Positions 1 through 5,439 of a stretch of DNA of 5,439 nucleotides are shown one piece after another (position 1 is the stretch's first letter; the number at the start of each line of letters is the position of its first letter). This DNA is from Bryobacterales bacterium (lineage in GTDB: Bacteria > Acidobacteriota > Terriglobia > Bryobacterales > Bryobacteraceae). Below the pieces are notes generated by a model. The model saw only the letters and a program-made list of their open reading frames with translations, ran no database searches and was not told where the DNA came from. The stretch is from positions 8,478-13,916 of the forward strand of contig PLRZ01000244.1 in the NCBI GenBank assembly GCA_003164075.1, read 5' to 3'. Both the position numbers and the translations under genes were made by a program.

Positions 1-1276
1 TGGGATCTTTGGGATTGCGGCTGACCGCGGCGACGACGCCGTCGGCGGAGTTGGACCGCAAGCCGGGGATGTCGCTATCGGCGAAGCGTTCGCCATCCCG
101 CAGCGGAAGCAGCTTGCGGGCGACGCGCAGATGCATACAGTTGTTGTCCACGAGCACCGGTTTCCTGGCCACCGGCTGCGCCACAGGCGCCGGAGCCGGA
201 GCCGGAGCCGGAATGGGCGCCGGCGCATGCGAGGCGCCGGCCGCGGCGCCCTGCGCGATGGGAGCTGGAGAATTTACGACCACTGTGGCGAAGTTCTGTG
301 CCCGGAGCGGCGAAATCTGGCGCGCCTTCAGGATCGCCGCTACCAGAAATGCATAGAACACGATCATCATCGGCAATTGCAGATAGACGCCGATACCGGG
401 CCGGTCGCAGAACAGGTCCCATATAGCGTGCAGGCCCGCGGCGCTGATGTACCCGGTGATCAGCAGCTTCCACATGTGTTTCGGTTTCATGGCGGCGAGT
501 CCGACGAAGTAGCCGAAATAGCCGCTATAGGCCATGTGGCCCGATAGTTCCGGGAGAATCCGGAGGATCACGCTCTGCAGACCGAAGACGTCGCCCGCCA
601 GCACATACAGCTCGGGTGGCAACTGCGGAAGCTGTTTGGCGATGCTGCCGGCTACGCCCAGCACCGCGTTGGGCGCGTATTGCAGGAGGGTCTCCACGAA
701 CACGAAGCCCAACGCGGAGGCGGCGCCGATGAGGATGCCGTCCAGTGGCTCGGTAATGCCCGCCTTTTCGCGCAGCGGCGATTTCATCCGGCTGGTCCAC
801 TTCCAGATGAGCAGCACGGGGATGATCTTGACCAGCTCTTCCATCATCCCCGTACTGACGAACCGGGCGATGATCTGCCGCACAAAACTCAGTTGGTTCA
901 CCGCATCTCCCTGCGGCGTGCCGGCCATGTCGTAGAACACCAGGAAGAAAAGGTGGAACAACGGACTCAGCATGAGCGCCATGGTGAAGATGGTGGCGAG
1001 GCCGAAGACCCACCACGATTTTTTCTTACCGCCGAGCGAGTAGAGCACGTAGAAGCAGCCCAACCCGATCCCGACCCCGACGACGTTGCGGAAGATCTCG
1101 GGGTTGTGCGCGGTTGCGGTAAGGATTATGCCGAACAGAAAAGCGATCCCGACGGGGATCAATAATCCTTTCGCGATTAGCTCTTTGCGCTTGGAAAGCA
1201 CGGGGAATAGCTCGGAAGGTGTGGCGGAATCGGTACCGAGACGATTGCGAAGCTGGCCACCTGGCATTTCGTTCAT
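1..1276 (-). CDS. PrsW-family glutamic intramembrane protease, 3' end cut by window edge
   Basis: The frame is open from an ATG at 1276 to the left edge (425 codons, no stop). It reads as a polytopic membrane protein with about eight hydrophobic segments (about residues 37-55, 64-81, 88-116, 134-158, 176-198, 249-263, 268-287, 299-316). The PrsW signatures are all present: MMEELVK with E146/E147, FVFVE with E195, H247 in SGHMAYSGYFG, and HAIWD with H283/D287. In this family the glutamates and histidines form the membrane-embedded active site. The best-known member, Bacillus PrsW, cleaves the anti-sigma factor RsiW. GAGGAG at 1283-1288, 6 nt from the ATG, fixes the start. After the last helix come a soluble segment, an Ala/Pro-rich linker (about 337-370) and the start of a further domain (from about 374), which PrsW cores usually lack. 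It lies downstream of and co-directional with the DUF3592-like gene, so the two are probably co-transcribed. The substrate is unknown; an anti-sigma role is inference only. Confidence 0.9.
   Translation of the reverse strand, partial: MNEMPGGQLRNRLGTDSATPSELFPVLSKRKELIAKGLLIPVGIAFLFGIILTATAHNPEIFRNVVGVGIGLGCFYVLYSLGGKKKSWWVFGLATIFTMALMLSPLFHLFFLVFYDMAGTPQGDAVNQLSFVRQIIARFVSTGMMEELVKIIPVLLIWKWTSRMKSPLREKAGITEPLDGILIGAASALGFVFVETLLQYAPNAVLGVAGSIAKQLPQLPPELYVLAGDVFGLQSVILRILPELSGHMAYSGYFGYFVGLAAMKPKHMWKLLITGYISAAGLHAIWDLFCDRPGIGVYLQLPMMIVFYAFLVAAILKARQISPLRAQNFATVVVNSPAPIAQGAAAGASHAPAPIPAPAPAPAPVAQPVARKPVLVDNNCMHLRVARKLLPLRDGERFADSDIPGLRSNSADGVVAAVSRNPKDP
189..212. repeat. Four perfect tandem copies of GCCGGA
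   Basis: Four exact copies of the hexamer GCCGGA lie inside the PrsW-family gene. Read on the minus strand they encode alternating Pro-Ala in the linker between the membrane protease and its C-terminal region. Each unit is two codons, so copy-number change would alter linker length without breaking the frame. Confidence 0.85.
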
Positions 1277-1282
1277 GTCTTT

Positions 1283-1288
1283 CTCCTC
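1283..1288 (-). promoter_or_regulatory. Ribosome binding site of the PrsW-family gene
   Basis: GAGGAG on the minus strand lies 6 nt upstream of the ATG at 1276. It supports that start over the in-frame ATG three codons later. Confidence 0.75.
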
Positions 1289-1346
1289 ACTGATTAATAA
1301 AGCGAACTTCGGCGGACAATCCCGACACGCAGCCGGGAAAATTCCC

Positions 1347-1769
1347 TCAACGAATTACCAGGCTGCTGATTCCCACGATGAGAAACACTACTCCCACGAT
1401 GGGGAGTACCAGCACATTGCCAGGGAGCTTCCGCTCCAGGACCGCGGCTACCGGATTTCGTGGGTCGTAGAAGACGTCCACTTCGGCGCCCGGCTGATAG
1501 CGGGCGAGTTTCGCCTTGGCCGTTCCGGAGCCGGAACCGCTCGTGCTGATGCGATTGCCGCGCAGCGTTTTGCCGGCGACCGCATAGTCATAGGTGACGC
1601 GCACATCTTCTTGATACTCGCCATCGGTGTCGCGGTAGCGATTGATATCGGATGCGATCACGCGGCCGCGCGTGGATGGCCACTGGCCGGTGGTCTGGGC
1701 GTTCCGGCGCAAGAAATACCAGCCGGCAAACAGGGCCAAACCTACCAGGATGAATATTGGTCCGAACAT
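1347..1769 (-). CDS. DUF3592-family small membrane protein
   Basis: This 140-residue protein has a hydrophobic helix at each end (about residues 3-19 and 117-137). Between them is a soluble, probably beta-rich middle of about 95 residues. The middle shows the pattern expected of DUF3592 proteins: a Trp followed by a G-R-V-I-A-S strand (W30 to S40), then a V-x-Y-x-Y strand, the V-A-G-K-T-L-R-G turn, and a late D-V-F-Y-D-P-R-N-P motif (about 97-105). Members of this family have no established biochemical function; they are generally membrane-anchored proteins with an extracytoplasmic or cytoplasmic beta domain. AGGAG at 1776-1780, 6 nt before the ATG, supports the start; the stop is TGA at 1347-1349. 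It is the first gene of the leftward pair and ends 70 bp before the PrsW-family gene, which suggests one transcript. Any role with that protease is inference from position. Confidence 0.85.
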   Translation of the reverse strand: MFGPIFILVGLALFAGWYFLRRNAQTTGQWPSTRGRVIASDINRYRDTDGEYQEDVRVTYDYAVAGKTLRGNRISTSGSGSGTAKAKLARYQPGAEVDVFYDPRNPVAAVLERKLPGNVLVLPIVGVVFLIVGISSLVIR

Positions 1770-1775
1770 AGTAAT

Positions 1776-1780
1776 CTCCT
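1776..1780 (-). promoter_or_regulatory. Ribosome binding site of the DUF3592-family gene
   Basis: AGGAG on the minus strand is 6 nt from the ATG at 1769. It decides the start, because other frames overlap this region. Confidence 0.75.
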
Positions 1781-2036
1781 GTACTTCTTATCGAGAAACC
1801 GTTGGCGGGCTTGCGGCATGAATTCTTCGACATTCACGTCCACATCTGGTAAAGCGCCATTCCTCGTCGAAGACCGACATACTCCCACCAACTATTCAGT
1901 CCATCGAGATCCCGGCGGAAAGTTGTCATTAATGGAAGGCGGCGCGATTGGCATCCCGGGACACGGTAGGTTAAGATTGTTCGGGGGCGGCCGGGACGAT
2001 TCCCTGGCAGAGCGTGGGAATTGATATCAGGCCTAT

Positions 2037-2040
2037 AGGA
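2037..2040 (+). promoter_or_regulatory. Ribosome binding site that decides the TTG start of the sigma gene
   Basis: AGGA lies 4 nt before the TTG at 2045. An in-frame TAG at 2036-2038 rules out any earlier start, and the next in-frame candidate, GTG at 2078, would remove the first 11 residues. The short spacing and TTG codon predict modest translation. Confidence 0.55.
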
Positions 2041-2044
2041 ATCC

Positions 2045-2647
2045 TTGCTAGAGTCACCTGAAGTTACCGAATGGCTGGTGCAGTGGAGCCAGGGAGACGA
2101 AACTGCGCTGCAGAAGCTCACGCCGCTGGTCTATGGGGAACTGCACAGGCTGGCTGCCGGGTACCTGCGCCGCGAGCGCGATGAGCACACCCTGCAAGCC
2201 ACCGCTCTGGTCCACGAGGCCTACCTGCAACTCCAGAAACTCAAGCGGGTGGAATGGAAGAACCGCGCCCAGTTTGTAGGAATCGCCGCGCAGGCAATGC
2301 GCCACATCCTGGTGGATCACGCGCGGCGGCGGAACGCGCAAAAAAGAGGAGGCCTTCTGTCCCAGGTTCCACTGGAGGAATCCGAGCGGGCGACGTCGGA
2401 GCTGGACTTGAACCTGGTGGCCCTCGATCAGGCTCTGGAGAAATTCGCGCGCGAGTTTCCTCGCCAGGCGCGCGTGGTGGAACTGCGCTTCTTTGGCGGA
2501 CTCACCAGCGAGGAGACCGCCGAAGTGTTGCAGGGGGCCGAAGAGGACGTCTCCTCCCGCACGGTGGAGCGCGATTGGCGGTTCGCGCGCGCATGGCTCC
2601 ATAAGGCAATGGCGGGCCGGCAAATGGGGCCCTTGAGTCCTGCCTGA
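2045..2647 (+). CDS. ECF-type RNA polymerase sigma factor, X6-like, kinase-associated
   Basis: This 200-residue protein contains the two sigma-70 domains of an ECF factor. Region 2 spans about residues 10-95, including TLQATALVHEAYLQL (49-63) and the RNAQFVGIAAQAMRHILVDHARRR-type helix (about 73-96, here KNRAQF at the start). Region 4 spans about 125-190, with PRQARVVELRFFGGLT, then RTVERDW and the ARAWLHK end. The wording is that of the Sig-70_X6 (TIGR02999-like) sigma group, recalled rather than searched. It should bind core RNA polymerase and direct it to its own promoters. The acidic DAED motif of region 2.2 is replaced by QATA (51-54), with Thr53 a possible phosphorylation site. Region 4 carries about five extra residues, rich in Glu/Asp (163-168), in the helix-turn-helix. 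The gene starts with TTG and lies 30 bp before the kinase gene in the same frame, so they form a probable operon. No anti-sigma gene is adjacent. Confidence 0.93.
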   Translation: MLESPEVTEWLVQWSQGDETALQKLTPLVYGELHRLAAGYLRRERDEHTLQATALVHEAYLQLQKLKRVEWKNRAQFVGIAAQAMRHILVDHARRRNAQKRGGLLSQVPLEESERATSELDLNLVALDQALEKFAREFPRQARVVELRFFGGLTSEETAEVLQGAEEDVSSRTVERDWRFARAWLHKAMAGRQMGPLSPA

Positions 2648-2677
2648 TTCGCGTCCTGGCGCGAGCCATCTTTTCCC

Positions 2678-5383
2678 ATGAGTGAGATAACCAGTCAGCG
2701 AGTGGCGGAGTTGTTCCAGGCGGCACTGCTCCGGGACCGCGCGCATCGCGAAGGTTTCCTGGCGCACGAATGCGAGGGCCGCCCCGAGCTGCTTGGTGAA
2801 GTGGCTGCGCTGTTGCAATGCGACGAAGAGGCCGGCGCGGCGGAGTTCTGGGAATCCTCCGCGGCGCAGGCGGAAGCCATCCGCAGCGCGCAGGAGACCG
2901 AAGTCATCGGACAGACCATTGGGCCCTACAAGCTGCTCGAAGAGATCAGCAGCGGTGGCATGGGAACAGTCTATCTGGCGGTCCGCGACGATGCCGAGTA
3001 TCAGAAGTGCGTCGCCCTCAAGCTGATCAAGCGCGGCATGGATACCGAACTCATAGTGGGGCGCTTCCGCAACGAGCGCCAGATCCTGGCCAACCTCGAG
3101 CATCCCAATATCGCGCACCTGTTGGACGGGGGGACCACGGCCGATGGGTTGCCTTATCTCGTCATGGAGTACGTCGAAGGGCAGCCTATCACGGATTACG
3201 CGGACCATCGGCAGCTCTCCATCCCGGAACGGTTGGCGCTATTTCGCACCGTGTGCTCGGCGGTGGAATATGCCCACCAAAACCTGGTGGTCCATCGCGA
3301 CCTGAAGCCCAGTAACATTCTGGTAACTCCGGACGGAACGCCCAAGTTGCTCGACTTCGGAATCGCCAAGCTGCTGGCCGCCGACCAGTCGGCCGACGGG
3401 CGCGACGCCACAGCCGCCATGCTGCGCTTCATGACGCCGGAGTCCGCCAGCCCGGAGCAGGTCAAAGGTGAAACCATTACCACGGTGTCGGACGTCTACT
3501 CGCTCGGTGTACTGCTCTACCGGCTGCTGGCGGGGCGCCGCCCGTATCACCTGAAAAGCCATCTGCCGGAGGACATTGCGATCGCCATTTGCACTCAGGA
3601 GCCGGAGAAGCCGAGCACCGCTGCCGGCCGGCCCGAAGCGGATGCGCCGGTTGCGGCCGAGGTCAGGAAGTTACAGCGGAACCTGCGCGGCGATCTCGAC
3701 AACATCGTGCTCATGGCCCTGCGCAAGGAGCCCCAGCGCCGCTATTCTTCGGTGGCTCAGTTTTCAGAGGATATTCGCCGTTACCTCAAAGGGATGCCGG
3801 TTACAGCCCACCGCACCACACTGGGTTACCGCTGCGGAAAGTTCGTTGGACGCCACAATCGGACCGTGGCTGCCGCAGGGCTGCTCGCGATCCTGCTCTT
3901 CGCGGGTGTGGTGGGGATTGCCTGGGAAGTACACGTGGCGCGTGCCCAGCGCGCTCGCGCCGAACGGCGCTTCAACGATGTGCGGAAGCTGGCGAGCTCT
4001 TTCCTGTTCGAGTTTCACGACAGCCTCGAGAAGATCCCAGGGACGCTGGCCACGCGCCAGCTCATCCTGAAACGGGCTTTGGAATACCTCGACGGCCTGG
4101 CTCAGGAGTCTAGCGACGACCTTCCGCTGAACAGCGATCTGGCCGAGGCGTACGATCGGCTCGGAACGCTCACTTGGGACGTGGACGCCTCGTTCGAGGC
4201 GCATCGCAAGGCTCTCGGCATCAACCGGAGCTTGGCGGAGGCCCAACCCGCTAATCGGCACTATCGCGAGCAGTTGTGCAGCAGTTACGTGTTCGTAGCG
4301 GAAGCTCTGAAGGACCGGGGAGATACCGATGGAGCGCTCGCCGACCTGGGCCGCGCGGTGGCGGGGATGGAATCGTTGGTCAAGAGCGATCCAGGCAATG
4401 AAAAGTACCGGTTCGAGTTGGCAGACACCTATGAGGAGACGAGTCTGATTTTGGAAAGAGCCGGGCGGGTGGACGAATCGCTGGCGCTTCAGTACAAGAC
4501 GTTGGCCTACCGCAAAGCGCAATTCCTCGCCGATGCTTCGAACGCCGGCGCGCGCCGTCAAGTGATGATTACCGAACTCATGATCGCCCGGGGATTGACC
4601 GACAACGGAGAGTTCAAGACGGCGCTCGAGGAAACCCGAAAGTCGCGGGAGACCAGCGAGCTGTTGAATACCATCGATCCCGCCAATACGGTGTTCCAGC
4701 GCGATCTGTGGGTCACGGATTTGCGGATAGGGGAGTTGCTTTCGAGAATGGGCAATCCAGCGGGCGCTCTTCCGCACTATCGCCGCGGTCTGGCCGCCAT
4801 CGATAAACTGTCGAACACCGACCCCGGCGACAAAGGGCACCGGCACGCCTTGGCGATCACCTACCTGGCTATGGGAGACACGCTGCAGAAGCTGAACCAG
4901 GCTGGCCCGGCTATCGAGAATTACGGGAAGGGAATCGCGATCAGCCAGTCCCTCCTGGTCGCCGACCCCAACAAGCCTGAGACCGAGGACGACCTTGGGA
5001 CCCTGGAGTTCCATCTCGCGGGCCTGTTCCTCGCGGCCGGTTCCCCGGAGAAGGCCGCTGGCCTGCTTGCCAAGGCGCGAGACATCTTTGACGAGGCCAC
5101 CCGCCGTGACCCCGGCAATATCCGGATCAAACGCAATCAGGCGGACATGTTCGCTCTATGGGGAGATCTCAAAGCCGGGCAGGCGGCGCGGGAGGCATCC
5201 CCGGCTTTGAAAGACCAGCGATGGCGCGAAGCGCGGGATTTCTACGCGCTGAGTATGAACATTTGGGTCGGCATGCGCAATCGGAGCATCCTCTGGCGAA
5301 CGGACTCCAGGAAACCGGCCGACTTGATGAACAGAGTAGCGGCATGCGAGGCGGCGATCGTTCGCCTCCGCTACATCAATTAG
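2678..5383 (+). CDS. Transmembrane Ser/Thr protein kinase with C-terminal TPR-like sensor domain
   Basis: This 901-residue PknB/Hanks-type kinase begins with a helical leader (about 5-75) typical of this kinase group. The catalytic domain (about 84-370) has the glycine loop SSGGMGTVYLA (91-101), catalytic K115 in VALK, E133 of helix C, HRDLKPSN (D208, K210, N213), DFG at 226-228, SPE at 258-260 and D272 in SDVYSLG. All essential catalytic residues are present, so it should phosphorylate proteins in the cytoplasm. One membrane helix follows (about 396-415). The remaining 480 residues should lie outside the membrane: a linker-helix region (about 430-477), then TPR-like helical repeats with an exact 48-residue period, and a C-terminal cap (about 859-901). 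The ATG has no good ribosome binding site; translation may depend on re-initiation after the sigma stop 30 bp upstream. Oddities are Ser91 in place of the first loop glycine and Ser256 in TPESASPEQ, where Tyr is usual. The adjacent sigma factor is the obvious candidate substrate (inference). Confidence 0.95.
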   Translation: MSEITSQRVAELFQAALLRDRAHREGFLAHECEGRPELLGEVAALLQCDEEAGAAEFWESSAAQAEAIRSAQETEVIGQTIGPYKLLEEISSGGMGTVYLAVRDDAEYQKCVALKLIKRGMDTELIVGRFRNERQILANLEHPNIAHLLDGGTTADGLPYLVMEYVEGQPITDYADHRQLSIPERLALFRTVCSAVEYAHQNLVVHRDLKPSNILVTPDGTPKLLDFGIAKLLAADQSADGRDATAAMLRFMTPESASPEQVKGETITTVSDVYSLGVLLYRLLAGRRPYHLKSHLPEDIAIAICTQEPEKPSTAAGRPEADAPVAAEVRKLQRNLRGDLDNIVLMALRKEPQRRYSSVAQFSEDIRRYLKGMPVTAHRTTLGYRCGKFVGRHNRTVAAAGLLAILLFAGVVGIAWEVHVARAQRARAERRFNDVRKLASSFLFEFHDSLEKIPGTLATRQLILKRALEYLDGLAQESSDDLPLNSDLAEAYDRLGTLTWDVDASFEAHRKALGINRSLAEAQPANRHYREQLCSSYVFVAEALKDRGDTDGALADLGRAVAGMESLVKSDPGNEKYRFELADTYEETSLILERAGRVDESLALQYKTLAYRKAQFLADASNAGARRQVMITELMIARGLTDNGEFKTALEETRKSRETSELLNTIDPANTVFQRDLWVTDLRIGELLSRMGNPAGALPHYRRGLAAIDKLSNTDPGDKGHRHALAITYLAMGDTLQKLNQAGPAIENYGKGIAISQSLLVADPNKPETEDDLGTLEFHLAGLFLAAGSPEKAAGLLAKARDIFDEATRRDPGNIRIKRNQADMFALWGDLKAGQAAREASPALKDQRWREARDFYALSMNIWVGMRNRSILWRTDSRKPADLMNRVAACEAAIVRLRYIN
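4244..5251 (+). repeat. Seven 144-bp protein-level repeats (48-residue TPR-like units)
   Basis: Within the kinase, D/Q-P/A-x-N/D-like anchors begin at residues 523, 571, 619, 667, 715, 763 and 811, always exactly 48 apart (nt 4244, 4388, 4532, 4676, 4820, 4964, 5108). In the first six units position 26 is Gly in five (548, 596, 644, 692, 788) and Asn in one (740). Position 31 is Ala in five and Ser in one. The nucleotide sequences have diverged, so this is an old protein repeat, not a recent DNA duplication. The last unit loses the pattern after WGDL. A shorter, 45-residue unit (about 478-522) seems to precede the set. Standard TPR units are 34 residues, so these helices are longer. Confidence 0.8.
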
Positions 5384-5409
5384 GGGCCGCGAAACAATAA
5401 GGTGACCAA

Positions 5410-5439
5410 ATGTCTCGAACGTGCGCAATCGCTCCCTAA
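5410..5439 (+). CDS. Possible 9-residue ORF at the window end (doubtful)
   Basis: ATG at 5410 with AAGG at 5399-5402, 7 nt upstream, opens a 9-codon frame that ends in TAA on the last base of the window. It follows the kinase stop by 26 bp. An alternative is a GTG at 5402 whose frame (M-T-K-C-L-E-R-A-Q-S-L-P) stays open past the edge, and this could be the start of a third operon gene, though its binding site is poor. Neither can be decided from this sequence. Confidence 0.15.
   Translation: MSRTCAIAP

Larger units (their letters stand above)
1770..2044. promoter_or_regulatory. Divergent intergenic region between the two gene pairs
   Basis: This 275-bp gap separates the divergent start codons, so promoters for both pairs must lie in or near it. 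I could not find a convincing -35/-10 pair on either strand. Its structure includes an inverted repeat, ATTCCC (1999-2004) and GGGAAT (2016-2021), separated by 11 nt and 23 bp before the sigma start, and the 8-bp palindrome CCTATAGG (2032-2039), which overlaps the sigma ribosome binding site. Either could be an operator, but there is no direct evidence. No gene of ordinary length is supported here. Confidence 0.5.

Noticed and set aside
1742..1843. 33-codon minus-strand frame (GTG at 1843) overlapping the DUF3592 start, with a protein-like stretch N-V-E-E-F-M-P-Q-A-R-Q-R-F-L
   Set aside because: No clear ribosome binding site was found and it overlaps the better-supported DUF3592 start. It may be a remnant or leader, but length and evidence are too small to call a gene.
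1086..2024. 312-codon plus-strand open frame crossing the DUF3592 gene and the intergenic region
   Set aside because: It lies antisense to two genes with recognised families and good ribosome binding sites, and its translation has no family features.
2518..2543. Direct repeat GCCGAAG (18 bp apart) around the sigma helix-turn-helix insertion, as a possible duplication origin
   Set aside because: Only seven bases match, and the 18-bp period does not equal the roughly 15-bp insertion, so a tandem duplication is not supported.
2054..3208. 384-codon open frame on the minus strand, opposite the sigma factor and the start of the kinase
   Set aside because: It is antisense to two proteins with clear family motifs. 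GC-rich coding sequence often leaves a long open frame opposite, and the translation shows no recognisable domain.
3764..5014. 416-codon open frame on the minus strand, opposite the kinase sensor region
   Set aside because: The plus strand has an exact 48-residue repeat pattern and continuous coding here. The minus translation is low in recognisable structure and is a shadow.
5384..5409. Terminator after the kinase gene
   Set aside because: No stable hairpin followed by a T-run is visible in these bases.

Overview
The window looks like chromosomal DNA from a GC-rich bacterium, most likely an acidobacterium of the Solibacter/Bryobacterales type. That placement rests on recall of family signatures: an X6-type ECF sigma factor paired with a large Ser/Thr kinase carrying a TPR tail is common in that group. 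No rRNA or other taxonomic marker is present to confirm it.

Layout: two gene pairs diverge from a 275-bp intergenic region (1770-2044). Leftward (minus strand) run a 140-aa DUF3592-type membrane protein (1769-1347) and, 70 bp further on, a PrsW-family intramembrane protease (from 1276, running off the left edge with 425 codons visible). Rightward (plus strand) run an ECF sigma factor (2045-2647, TTG start) and a 901-aa transmembrane Ser/Thr protein kinase (2678-5383). The last 56 bases hold no complete gene of ordinary size. No RNA gene, mobile element, CRISPR array or convincing terminator was seen.

How the parts may work together: the sigma factor lacks the usual acidic region 2.2 motif and has a threonine there instead (residues 51-54 read QATA). 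This is the kind of change reported for sigma factors switched on by phosphorylation by a neighbouring Ser/Thr kinase. The kinase next door has an intact cytoplasmic catalytic domain, one membrane helix, and an outward-facing repeat domain built on an exact 48-residue period. That suggests signal sensing outside the membrane and sigma activation inside. PrsW proteases in Firmicutes destroy anti-sigma factors, so a PrsW homologue divergent from an ECF sigma gene is suggestive. However, no anti-sigma gene is in the window, and the link between the two gene pairs is only inferred.

The main points for a second look are the phospho-switch signature in the sigma factor, an in-frame acidic insertion in its DNA-binding helix-turn-helix, the strict 48-residue periodicity of the kinase sensor, and the PrsW protein's extra proline/alanine linker and C-terminal soluble region.
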